Both the position numbers and the translations under genes were made by a program. 12,935 nucleotides of DNA from Deinococcus sp. (lineage in GTDB: Bacteria > Deinococcota > Deinococci > Deinococcales > Deinococcaceae): the NCBI RefSeq assembly GCF_018260405.1, contig NZ_JAGLBG010000076.1:1-12935 (forward strand). Direction: 5' to 3'. Under the pieces are notes generated by a model. It saw only the letters and a list, made by a program, of their open reading frames with translations. It was not told the origin of the DNA and did not search any database. Positions 1 through 7,220 of this stretch are shown here, one piece after another. Numbering within the stretch: the first letter of the stretch is position 1; each line of letters opens with the position of its first letter.

Positions 1-2
1 TG

Positions 3-653
3 AACGACAAGACCCCCTACGGCCAGGGCCTCGCCGACGAAGCCGAGAAGGAACTGCGGGCCAAGGGCGCGACCATCGTTCAGAGCGAAGGGATCGACAG
101 CCAGGAGCGCGACTTCACAGCCGTCATCACCAAGATTCAGACCCTCAAGCCCGACGCGATCTACTTTGGCGCCGTGTACGGCCAGGCTGGCCCCTTTGTC
201 AAGCAGCTGCGCGACAAGGGCATCACCACCCCGATTGTCGGCGGCGACGGCTATGACAGCGAAGACCTGATCAAGCTCGCCGGAAGCGGCGCAAGCGACA
301 TCTACTTCACGACCATCGCCCCCCCGGTCGAAGTCGTGCCCGCAGCCAAAACAGCGTCCGTTAACTTCCAGAAAGCGTTCGGCACTGCGCTCCAGGGTTA
401 CGGCGTCATGGCCTACGACGCCGCCAAGGTCGTGCTCGAGGGCATCCTGAACGCTTCCAAGGCAGCGGGCGGCAAGGTGCCTACCCGCGCCCAGGTCGAA
501 ACCAGCATCCGCAGCGGCAGCTACCCTGACCTACTGACCGGGCCCGTTAAATTCGACAAGAACGGTGACCGTACCACGGCCAAGATGTACGTGATCGCCG
601 TCAAGGACGCCAAGCGCAGCACCGCTGGCACCATAAACGTCATTCGCAAATAA
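3..653 (+). CDS. livK: Branched-chain amino acid ABC transporter substrate-binding protein, 5' truncated
   Basis: This is the C-terminal 216 residues of a LivK-type (periplasmic binding protein type 1 fold) solute-binding protein. The reading frame is open from base 3, starting NDKTPYGQG, so the gene begins upstream of the window. LivK-like proteins are usually about 370-390 residues, so roughly the N-terminal 40 percent, including the signal peptide, is missing. Family features visible are the TPYGQG segment, DAIYFGAVYGQAGPFVKQL, PIVGGDGYDSEDL, the YGVMAYDAAKVV helix, and the C-terminal TGPVKFDKNGDR strand typical of Leu/Ile/Val binding proteins. It would capture the ligand outside the membrane and deliver it to LivHM. 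The permease and ATPase genes follow on the same strand but only after about 650 bp, so LivK may be expressed separately. Ligand specificity (branched-chain amino acids, short amides or urea) cannot be read from this fragment. Confidence 0.93.
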   Translation, partial: NDKTPYGQGLADEAEKELRAKGATIVQSEGIDSQERDFTAVITKIQTLKPDAIYFGAVYGQAGPFVKQLRDKGITTPIVGGDGYDSEDLIKLAGSGASDIYFTTIAPPVEVVPAAKTASVNFQKAFGTALQGYGVMAYDAAKVVLEGILNASKAAGGKVPTRAQVETSIRSGSYPDLLTGPVKFDKNGDRTTAKMYVIAVKDAKRSTAGTINVIRK

Positions 654-848
654 TCAATGGTGCGGACAGTTTTAAAGTTCCATCTGCAAAGTACAACCAG
701 CACGAAGTTTTTAGCTTCCCACCTGCGGGGGACTCGTGCAGCTCGCGCCGCGACAGGTTGGAACTTGCAGAGCGTGAAGTGAGGGGGGGGTAACGCAGTA
801 ACGCAATTGGCGTGCCAAGCCGCTTATTTCGGATTTCCCCTCTCCCAA

Positions 849-954
849 GGTATGAAACTGTCCGAGCCGTTACGTAATACGGATTCCGTTCAATTCCGGC
901 ACAGTCGGAACCACACCGACTGCGCCCCTGCCAGCAGCTTGACGAGTTCATACC
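849..954. repeat. Inverted-repeat element with internal perfect hairpin
   Basis: GGTATGAA (849-856) is perfectly complementary to TTCATACC (947-954), and the pairing extends by CT/AG after a one-base bulge. Inside lies a perfect 7-bp hairpin, CAGTCGG (902-908) and CCGACTG (916-922) with a 7-nt loop, preceded by the palindrome TTACGTAA and by ACGGATTCCGT. The layout resembles the small dispersed intergenic repeats known in Deinococcus genomes, but I cannot confirm that it belongs to a named family. Confidence 0.4.
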
Positions 955-1041
955 GCGAAAGCCGTAGCGGCTGTTCCTCCTCGCTTCTTGTTAGAACAGG
1001 CTCGCTTGACTTGAAAAGCTGCTAAGCAGAGCAAGCCTAAG

Positions 1042-1162
1042 CGCTGTTTTGGGTGCAACAGCGTCCTGACCAGAACGGCACTCGTGAAGGGGCCTGGACG
1101 CACCCGTATGGGTCTTAGCTGCTGCCCCGAGACCCAGAGCCGGGTTCCGATGCACCCTTCAC
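1042..1162 (+). other. Possible structured RNA leader upstream of livH
   Basis: A perfect 7-bp hairpin, CGCTGTT (1042-1048) with AACAGCG (1057-1063), presents the loop TTGGGTGC. That loop sequence is complementary to GCACCC at 1100-1105 and again at 1152-1157 (7 bp there, TGCACCC with GGGTGCA). These target sites also fall in or next to other possible stems: ACCC/GGGT (1102-1105/1110-1113), GGGTCT/AGACCC (1110-1115/1130-1135) and GTGAAGGG/CCCTTCAC (1084-1091/1155-1162). Mutually exclusive pairings of this kind suit a pseudoknotted regulatory leader, but some pairing is expected by chance in GC-rich DNA. No known riboswitch or T-box consensus was recognised. Confidence 0.3.
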
Positions 1163-1305
1163 CGCATTCGACAGCTCATCTTTGGAACATCCAGGGGCGT
1201 GCGGGCTGATAGCCTGTAAGCTCCTGAATCTCTTTGTCTAGGATACGGCTTTTCTGACTAGGCCGCCGGATGAGTGCCTTCAGACTCCATAATACAGGTG
1301 ACCAA

Positions 1306-2295
1306 GTGGACCTACAGACAGTCATGACCATTCTTTTGCAGGTGCTGGTGGGTGGCCTGAGCCTCGGGGTGCTCTACGCCATCGTCGCGCTCGGGTACAC
1401 CATGGTGTACGGCGTCCTTCAGCTGATTAATTTTGCCCACTCGGAAGTGTTTATCACGGGGGGCATCGTCGGGTATTTCGTCTTTCATGCCCTTCAGGAT
1501 TCGTCCATGAACGGTTACCTCAAGCTGGTGCTCGCGTGTCTGGCCGCCATGATCGTTTCGGGAGCACTGAACGTGGTTATCGAGCGGCTGGCCTACCGCC
1601 CGCTGCGCGGTGCCCAGCGCCTCGTACCGCTGATCACCGCCATCGGCGTTTCGCTGATCCTTCAAGACACCCTCAAATTCGTGGTCGGCCTGACGGGGAT
1701 GTTCGACCTGAGCGTGACGCTGCCCAAGGGCTTTACCAGTCCGCTGACCAAATTCGCCGGAATCGATATCACCTCGCTTAACCTTCAGGTCAAGGACGTC
1801 ATCCTGCTGGTGGTCGCCACGCTGATGCTGATCGGGCTGAACTTACTGGTCAATCACACCCGGCTGGGCCGCGCCATCCGCGCCGTGGCGCACGACCGCC
1901 AGACAGCCGGACTGATGGGCATCGACAGCAACCGCATCATCAGCCTGACCTTTTTGATCGGTGGGGCCCTCGGCGGACTCGGCGGCGTGATGTACGCCAT
2001 GAAATACCAGGCACTCAACGCCTACAGCGGCATGGCGCCGGGCATGAAAGCCTTTTCGGCGGCGGTGCTAGGCGGCATCGGCAGTATTCCGGGGGCCATG
2101 CTCGGGGGCATCGTGCTGGGCTGGGTCGAAACCCTGCTGGGCGTCGTGAGCCTCTTTTCCGCGCTGCCGGGGCTGCACTGGCTCAGTTATATCAAGGCCG
2201 AATACAAGGACCTGGGCGGCTTTCTGGCCCTGATTCTGATTCTCTTCATTAAGCCGACCGGTCTGCTCGGCAAGTCCTCCACGGAGAAGGTGTAA
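1306..2295 (+). CDS. livH: Branched-chain amino acid ABC transporter permease LivH
   Basis: This is an integral-membrane permease, one of the two transmembrane subunits of the Liv-type importer (BPD_transp_2 family). It opens with the LivH signature LGYTMVYGVLQLINFAHSEV, has about eight hydrophobic helices, and carries the cytoplasmic coupling (EAA-like) segment around residues 188-206 (GRAIRAVAHDRQTAGLMG) that docks on the ATPase subunits. I chose the GTG at 1306 (330 aa) because AGGTGA at 1296-1301 precedes it and VDLQTVMTILLQVLVGG aligns with the usual LivH N-terminus. An in-frame ATG at 1270 would add 12 residues but lacks a Shine-Dalgarno site, and an ATG at 1324 would remove six. livM starts 3 nt after the stop, so the two are cotranscribed. 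The identity is secure; the start is moderately sure. Confidence 0.93.
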   Translation: MDLQTVMTILLQVLVGGLSLGVLYAIVALGYTMVYGVLQLINFAHSEVFITGGIVGYFVFHALQDSSMNGYLKLVLACLAAMIVSGALNVVIERLAYRPLRGAQRLVPLITAIGVSLILQDTLKFVVGLTGMFDLSVTLPKGFTSPLTKFAGIDITSLNLQVKDVILLVVATLMLIGLNLLVNHTRLGRAIRAVAHDRQTAGLMGIDSNRIISLTFLIGGALGGLGGVMYAMKYQALNAYSGMAPGMKAFSAAVLGGIGSIPGAMLGGIVLGWVETLLGVVSLFSALPGLHWLSYIKAEYKDLGGFLALILILFIKPTGLLGKSSTEKV

Positions 2296-2298
2296 CGC

Positions 2299-3689
2299 AT
2301 GACGACCCTACCGACCACGCCCGCCCCGCTCAAGGTGCGCCCCGGCGGCGGCGACCGCACTTGGGCGCTGCTGGCCTACACCGCTATCACGGCGGCCCTG
2401 CTGATTTTCATGCGCAGCACGATCGCCGACGGCCCCATGAAGCTGCTGCAACCCGTGCTGTTCGGGGCCTTCTTGCTCAGCATGCTGTTCGCCTACCAGT
2501 GGAAAGCCGCCAACTGGGCCAAAACCATCGTGTACATCACCGGTATCGTGTTCGTGCTGCCCTTCATGGGACGCGAAAACGCTTCATATTTCGATCTGGT
2601 CATTCAGATTCTCATTTTCAGTGCGCTGGCGCTGGGGCTAAACATCGTGGTGGGGCTGGCGGGTCTGCTTGACCTGGGGTACATCGCTTTCTTCGCGGTG
2701 GGCGCTTACCTGTGGGGCATCTTCGGTAGCCCGCAACTCGGGCAGATTACCGGCAACGCGGCTTACGCCCACGGCCTGAATCCAGCGTACTTCTGGCTGT
2801 TCATTCCTCTGGCCGTAGCCCTGGCCGCCCTGGTGGGCGTGCTGATCGGTCTGCCAGTGCTGAAGCTCAAGGGTGATTACCTCGCCATCGTGACGCTAGG
2901 ACTGGGCGAAGTGATCCGCATTTTCGCCAACAACCTGCCGATCACCAACGGGCCGCAGGGCATTGACGGTATCGAGAGTGCGCCGGTGCCCTGGCTCGAC
3001 AAGATCGCCGGGTCGCTGGGCTTTGCGCCGGAACAGCACAAGCTGTTTTTCCTCTACATTCTGGTGCTGGCCGTCATCTCCCTGATCGTGCTGGTCAACC
3101 GCCGCCTTGACCGCTCCAAGATCGGGCGGGCCTGGATCGCCATTCGTGAAGACGAGATCGCGGCGCAGGCGATGGGTGTGCCGCTGCTGCGTACCAAGCT
3201 GCTGGCGTTCGCCTCGGGGGCCAGCTTCGCCGGGGCGATGGGCGTGATCTTCGCGGCCAAGCAGGCGTTTATCGACCCCACCAGCTTCAACTACTTCCAG
3301 TCCATTGGCGTGCTGAGCATGGTCATTCTGGGCGGCATGGGCAACATTTCCGGCGTTATTTTGGGAGCGGTGGTGGTCACCATGCTGAATTTCACGGTGC
3401 TGCCCACGCTGTCCGAAGTGCTTCAGGCGCAGTTTCCCAACATCAACCAGAACCTTGACCCCAGCAAGTACCAGCGCTTTATCTTTGGGTTCGTGCTGGT
3501 GTTTATGATGCTCTTTCGGCCCGAGGGCCTGCTGCCCAGCGCCCGCCACCAGGTCGAGATGCACCAAGACGACCCACCCGCAGGCAGCCTGAGCGCCGAC
3601 AACCACCTGCAAGAAGGCACCGGCGAGGGCGAGGTGCTGTCGCCCGGCTTTGCCACGCGCGGCGAGAACGAACGTACAGGAAGTGAGAA

Positions 3690-3693
<4 letters not shown>
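2299..3693 (+). CDS. livM: Branched-chain amino acid ABC transporter permease LivM
   Basis: This is the second permease subunit, which pairs with LivH to form the membrane channel. The 464 residues hold many hydrophobic helices. The LivM core starts near residue 105 with ALGLNIVVGLAGLLDLGYIAFFAVGAYLWG, continues through VLKLKGDYLAIVTLGLGE (188-204), and the EAA-like coupling segment is GRAWIAIREDEIAAQAMGV (276-294). The last helix ends at MLFRPEGLLPS (404-414). Two extra parts flank the core: about 100 N-terminal residues with additional hydrophobic segments, and a hydrophilic, acidic tail of roughly 50 residues (415-464) not needed for the fold. GGAGAAGG at 2283-2290 is the ribosome-binding site. 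The TGA overlaps the livG ATG (ATGA at 3690), indicating translational coupling. Confidence 0.95.
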
Positions 3694-4483
<790 letters not shown>

Positions 4484-4487
<4 letters not shown>

Positions 4488-5230
4488 GCGCAGACAACAT
4501 AACGGCTGGCGCGGCCCCGCTGCTGGAACTGCGCGATGTCCACACCTATTACGGCCAGATTCACGCGCTCAAGGGCCTAAACCTGACGGTCAACCCAGGC
4601 GAGATCGTCGCGCTTATCGGTGGCAACGGGGCGGGCAAGACCACCACCCTCAAGACCGTTTCGGGCATGATGAAGCCCAAACAGGGCCAGGTTATCTACC
4701 AGGGCCAGAACATCAGCGGTATTCCCTCACACACCATCATGCAGCGCAGCATGAGCCATGTCCCCGAGGGCCGCCGCATCTTTCCGCAGCTGACTGTGCG
4801 TGAAAACCTCGAAGTGGGGGCTTTTACCATCACCAACCGCAAGCTGATTGAGCAGCGGGTGCAGGAAGGATTCGCGCTGTTTCCGCGCCTCAAAGAGCGC
4901 GAGACGCAGCTGGGCGGCACCATGTCGGGCGGTGAGCAGCAGATGCTGGCGATTGCCCGGGCCTTGATGGTTAGCCCCAAGCTGCTGCTGCTGGACGAGC
5001 CGAGCATGGGTCTGTCGCCGCTGTTCGTGGAAGCCATTTTCGACATCGTGGAGCGGCTAAACCGCGAGCACGGCACCACCATTTTGCTTGTCGAGCAGAA
5101 CGCGAACATGGCCCTCGCCATTGCCCAGCGGGCCTACGTGCTGCAAACCGGCGAGATTCGCCTCTCGGGAAACGCCGCCGACATCGCCTCCGATGAGAGC
5201 GTGCGCAAGGCTTACCTGGGCGACGAATAG
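4484..5230 (+). CDS. livF: Branched-chain amino acid ABC transporter ATP-binding protein LivF
   Basis: This is the second ATPase subunit of the Liv importer. Its motifs are Walker A GGNGAGKT (46-53), signature MSGGEQQMLAIARAL (147-161), Walker B LLLLDEPSMGLSP (167-179) and the LivF-typical LVEQNANMAL (202-211), where glutamine replaces the switch histidine, as is usual for LivF. The C-terminus SVRKAYLGDE is also the family hallmark. At 248 residues the protein is slightly longer than E. coli LivF because of a short N-terminal stretch before LLELRDVHTYYGQIHAL. AAGGAGG (4470-4476) lies 7 nt before the ATG, the strongest ribosome-binding site in the operon. It is the last gene of livHMGF; the terminator follows about 20 nt downstream. 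Confidence 0.97.
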
Positions 5231-5250
5231 GGCGCAGAGGTATAGAGAAG

Positions 5251-5282
5251 AAGGGCCGGGACTCAGGTTTCCGGCCCTTTTC
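5251..5282 (+). terminator. Rho-independent terminator of the liv operon
   Basis: AAGGGCCGG (5251-5259) pairs perfectly with CCGGCCCTT (5271-5279), a 9-bp stem with an 11-nt loop, followed by a T run (TTTT through 5281). It lies 20 nt after the livF stop. It also sits between converging transcription units, and the reverse strand has a weaker T-rich tail, so it may work in both directions. Confidence 0.88.
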
Positions 5283-5298
5283 CTTTGGGAACGCTTGC

Positions 5299-5469
5299 CT
5301 AGAGGTCGGCGCGGCGTTCCCAGGCAAAGCGCACGAAGACCACAACCAGCAAGCCACTCCCTGAGCCAATGACCGTTGCTACCAACCCTGACTGCAACGC
5401 GACAGGCCGGGCAGCACCCAGGATGGGGCCTGCCCGCGCCCCGACCGCACCAGAATTAAGCGCAATCCA
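5299..5469 (-). pseudogene. Possible C-terminal remnant of an EntS-like MFS transporter
   Basis: The minus strand is open for 56 codons between an in-frame TAA (5470-5472) and a TAG (5299-5301), with no ATG. The translation contains GARAGPILGAARPVALQSGL, then VATVIGSGSGLLVVVFV, then RFAWERRADL. That is a glycine-rich helix, a last transmembrane helix and a basic tail, as at the C-terminus of DHA3/EntS-type MFS exporters. A complete MFS protein needs about 400 residues, so this would be a decayed or deleted gene. The direct repeat CCGACCGCAC (5441-5450 and 5491-5500, exactly 50 bp apart) lies at its upstream edge. The match is from memory of the family, not a search, and a chance hydrophobic open frame cannot be excluded. 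Confidence 0.35.
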
Positions 5470-5519
5470 TTAGACCCTGCGGCCCTCAGACCGACCGCAC
5501 TGCGAATTTCGCGCAAGCT

Positions 5520-5846
5520 CTATTCGTCCGGGACCTCTTCATCCTGTTCGCCCAGCGCCGTAATCTCGGTGTGCTCATCGGTGACGCGGTACTCGCCCTC
5601 AGAGGCGATATAGTTGGCGGCCATTTTCAGGGTTTCGCGCACCCAGCCATAATCGTTCGACAGGGTAGCCACACCGATCACTTCCCAGTCGTGGGCATCC
5701 AGACCGTCGAGCCGCGCCACCGTCAGCGGAAAGCGCGACTTGAGGCGCTCGACAACAGGCCGCACCAGTGCCCGCTTTTCCTTCAGGTTACCGACCCACG
5801 GCATTTCCAGGCGCACGGTAAGCACGCCAACGTAGCCCAGACTCAT
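5520..5846 (-). CDS. DUF503 domain-containing protein (YlxP-like)
   Basis: This 108-residue protein fits the DUF503/YlxP family along its whole length: N-terminal strand GYVGVLTVRLEMPWVGNLKEKR, then ALVRPVVERLKSRFPLTVARLDGLDAHDWEVIGVATLSNDYGWV, followed by a helix and an acidic C-terminal tail. Family members are small ferredoxin-like-fold proteins, often near ribosome-maturation or translation genes in other bacteria; no biochemical function is established to my knowledge. The LKEKR and DxxDxWExxxVA patterns are the family hallmarks. It starts 21 nt after the stop of the HMA-fold gene, so it is probably the last gene of a three-gene unit (DUF1999, HMA, DUF503). GGTGGG and GGGG upstream may act as a loose ribosome-binding site. 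Confidence 0.9.
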   Translation of the reverse strand: MSLGYVGVLTVRLEMPWVGNLKEKRALVRPVVERLKSRFPLTVARLDGLDAHDWEVIGVATLSNDYGWVRETLKMAANYIASEGEYRVTDEHTEITALGEQDEEVPDE

Positions 5847-5867
5847 GCCCCGTTTCCCCGGCCCACC

Positions 5868-6092
5868 TCAGAGCATTCCGGCCAGGAAACCCTGCGTGCG
5901 TACGGTACGCACCAGATCCATGATGGTGTGATGTGAGGGATCGTAGTGCACCTCGATCTGACCCACGTCCGGCACGGCTTTGCTTACGCCGGGCAGCGCG
6001 AGCAGCGCCGCCGCCACCTTTTCCCCAGCTTCTTTGTTCATTCCCCGGACACCCAGGAGTACGCGAGTCGGCTTAGCAGTCATGCCCGTCAT
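5868..6092 (-). CDS. HMA-fold (heavy-metal-associated) small protein lacking the CXXC motif
   Basis: The 74 residues have the size and pattern of a free-standing HMA/CopZ-like ferredoxin-fold domain: first strand TRVLLGVRGM, helix EAGEKVAAALLALPGVSKAVPD, strand QIEVHYDPSHHTIMDLVRTVRTQGF. The loop that normally carries GMTCxxC reads GMNKEAGEKV here and the protein has no cysteine, so copper- or zinc-thiolate binding is unlikely; a degenerate HMA role such as protein interaction is possible. The ATG at 6092 lies inside the end of the upstream DUF1999 gene (20-nt overlap); an ATG at 6083 would remove three residues and give an 11-nt overlap. No clear Shine-Dalgarno site is seen, so translation is probably coupled to the upstream gene. 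Confidence 0.8.
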   Translation of the reverse strand: MTGMTAKPTRVLLGVRGMNKEAGEKVAAALLALPGVSKAVPDVGQIEVHYDPSHHTIMDLVRTVRTQGFLAGML

Positions 6093-6597
6093 TATGCGCC
6101 AGGGCCTCTGACAGAATTGGCAAATAAAATAGCTCGCCTGGGGCCGTGCTGGCCCGCGTGCCCAGGTGAATAACGGCGTAATCGCCCAGGCGGTGGGCTT
6201 CTTCGGCCTCGGCTACGGGGCGCAGCGCGGGCGGCACGTTCAGGTGAACCTCGTACACCGCGCAGTCGTAGGCACTCTTGACGGCGGCATGTACCAGACC
6301 GCGCAGCATTTCTGTGGGGGCACCTTCCAAGGCGCTGAGGGTACGCACCAGCACAACGGGCCGGTCGCCCTGCCACACGCTCTGGGCAAAGATGAACCCC
6401 TGAATCTCGCCGTCCTCGGCCACAAAAGAGTGTTCGCTGCGCTCGTAGAACTTGAGGGCCGCGAGGCTGGTGTGTAGCCGCCCTTCCTGTTCGCGTTCGG
6501 GCAGTGCCCCAAACGCGGGGTCGAGCTGCAACTGAATCTGCCGGTCGAGCGCCTGAAGCGCCGCGTAATCGGCGTCGGTAAAAGTGCGGTAACGCAT
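6073..6597 (-). CDS. DUF1999 (GNAT-like) protein
   Basis: This 174-residue protein matches the DUF1999 family known from Thermus and Deinococcus; a Thermus thermophilus member has a solved alpha/beta structure resembling GNAT acetyltransferases. Matching segments are MRYRTFTDADYAALQAL at the N-terminus, LKFYERSEHSFVAEDGE (about 48-64), QGFIFAQSVWQGDRPVVLVR, and LRGLVHAAVKSAYDCAVYEVHL. The last 45 residues are more variable and the C-terminus overlaps the next gene by 20 nt. The acetyl-CoA binding loop (RxxGxG) is not obvious, so catalysis is unproven. TAGCCT lies 6 nt before the ATG and there is no Shine-Dalgarno site, consistent with a leaderless transcript. Confidence 0.85.
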   Translation of the reverse strand: MRYRTFTDADYAALQALDRQIQLQLDPAFGALPEREQEGRLHTSLAALKFYERSEHSFVAEDGEIQGFIFAQSVWQGDRPVVLVRTLSALEGAPTEMLRGLVHAAVKSAYDCAVYEVHLNVPPALRPVAEAEEAHRLGDYAVIHLGTRASTAPGELFYLPILSEALAHNDGHDC

Positions 6598-6603
6598 AGG
6601 CTC

Positions 6604-6609
6604 AGGCTA
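6604..6609 (-). promoter_or_regulatory. Putative -10 box of leaderless DUF1999 transcript
   Basis: On the minus strand TAGCCT is followed by 6 nt and then the ATG. This is the TANNNT-N6-ATG arrangement that places the transcription start at or next to the start codon. No convincing -35 was found. Confidence 0.5.
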
Positions 6610-6654
6610 GCGCCTACTCGGGGGTGAGGCCCAGGGACAGAGGGCGGCCCAGCG

Positions 6655-7149
6655 TTACAAAGTCAGTTGCATAAACACCAGATCAAGCCAGCGGTCAAAT
6701 TTACGGCCCACCTGCTTCATGTGCGCGACCTGCTCGAAGCCCAGCCGCGCATGAAAGGCGATGCTGCCCGCGTTGTCGGCGTCGATTCCGCCAACCAGAA
6801 CGTGCAAATCCATCTTCCGCGCCTCGGCGATCAGCGCTTGCATCAGCCGCAGGCCGAGGCCGCTGCCGCGCTGCCCCGCCCGCACATACACACTGTGCTC
6901 GGCAGTGCCCGCGTAGCCCGCCTTTTCGCGGAACGGCCCAAAGGTGGCAAAACCGTCTACCTGCCCGCCCTGTTCGGCGACCAGCACCGGCCACCCGCCC
7001 CTGGTCTTATGGTCGTACCAGTCCAGCCGGGATTCGAGCGAAACGGGTTCGAGGTCATAGCTGGCCGTGGTATTAAGCACCGCCTCATTGTAAATGTCGA
7101 GAATCGCCGGAACGTCTTCACGGGTGGCGGCGCGGACGAGAAGGCTCAT
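6655..7149 (-). CDS. GNAT N-acetyltransferase, phosphinothricin acetyltransferase (Pat/Bar/YncA) type
   Basis: The 164 residues form a complete GNAT domain of the Pat/Bar/MnaT subgroup. Motifs are LVRAATREDVPAILDIYNEAV at the N-terminus, the acetyl-CoA pyrophosphate loop VRAGQRGSGLGLRLM (89-103, Q/RxxGxG), GGIDADNAGSIAFHARLGF (120-138) and the subgroup ending KQVGRKFDRWLDLVFMQ (145-161). Such enzymes acetylate phosphinothricin-like compounds or methionine sulfoximine/sulfone; real substrates are usually unknown, so resistance should not be assumed. I chose the ATG at 7149: upstream in-frame codons have no homology to the family, and TATGCT sits 6 nt before this ATG. The next gene, DUF1999, starts 57 nt downstream with its own -10-like box. 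Confidence 0.93.
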   Translation of the reverse strand: MSLLVRAATREDVPAILDIYNEAVLNTTASYDLEPVSLESRLDWYDHKTRGGWPVLVAEQGGQVDGFATFGPFREKAGYAGTAEHSVYVRAGQRGSGLGLRLMQALIAEARKMDLHVLVGGIDADNAGSIAFHARLGFEQVAHMKQVGRKFDRWLDLVFMQLTL

Positions 7150-7155
7150 GGCACA

Positions 7156-7161
7156 AGCATA
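7156..7161 (-). promoter_or_regulatory. Putative -10 box of leaderless acetyltransferase transcript
   Basis: TATGCT on the minus strand ends 6 nt before the ATG at 7149, the same hexamer and spacing as for the threonine aldolase gene. No -35 match is visible at 16-18 nt. The box overlaps one arm of a 9-bp inverted repeat (7158-7191). Confidence 0.55.
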
Positions 7162-7191
7162 CGCCGAAGAAAAGAGGATCTCCGGCGTATG
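7158..7191. repeat. Perfect 9-bp inverted repeat over the acetyltransferase promoter
   Basis: CATACGCCG (7158-7166) and CGGCGTATG (7183-7191) are perfect reverse complements separated by 16 nt. One arm overlaps the putative -10 box of the acetyltransferase gene. It could be an operator for a dimeric repressor, or a hairpin ending CPBP transcription (that stop is at 7221), although no T run follows on the minus strand. Confidence 0.5.
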
Positions 7192-7220
7192 GGGACTAGT
7201 ACAGGCTGAACACAGGAGGT

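Larger units (their letters stand above)
654..1305. other. Long livK-livH intergenic region, no convincing gene, rich in inverted repeats
   Basis: About 650 bp separate the binding-protein stop from livH. Short frames occur here, but their translations are Ser/Arg/Cys-rich, resemble no family and lack ribosome-binding sites. The stretch holds a run of eight Gs (783-790), a tandem repeat of TAACGCA (791-797 and 799-805), a TTGGC/GCCAA hairpin (807-818), a GGTATGAA/TTCATACC pair (849-856/947-954) enclosing a 7-bp hairpin (902-908/916-922), CTGTTC/GAACAG (971-976/994-999), a 7-bp hairpin at 1042-1063, and GTGAAGGG/CCCTTCAC (1084-1091/1155-1162). I see no U-tract terminator directly after livK. 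It could be a leader, a small-RNA region or a dispersed repeat. CATAAT at 1288-1293 resembles a -10 box, but I find no good -35 partner. Confidence 0.6.

Noticed and set aside
807..1025. A 72-codon open frame in the livK-livH gap (and the opposite frame at 640-951)
   Set aside because: No Shine-Dalgarno site, Ser/Arg-rich composition unlike real proteins here, and it runs through inverted repeats.
1042..1075. Resemblance of TTTTGGGTGCAACAGCGTCC to a T-box element
   Set aside because: The invariant TGGN bulge that pairs with the tRNA acceptor end is missing (TGCA instead), and no specifier loop or downstream U-tract terminator was found.
1270..1305. An upstream ATG as the livH start
   Set aside because: The 12 extra residues are not LivH-like and no Shine-Dalgarno site precedes it, whereas GTG 1306 has AGGTGA; kept as an alternative only.
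2896..3612. A 238-codon minus-strand open frame opposite livM
   Set aside because: It is a Gln/His-rich shadow of a membrane protein gene, without family resemblance or ribosome-binding site.
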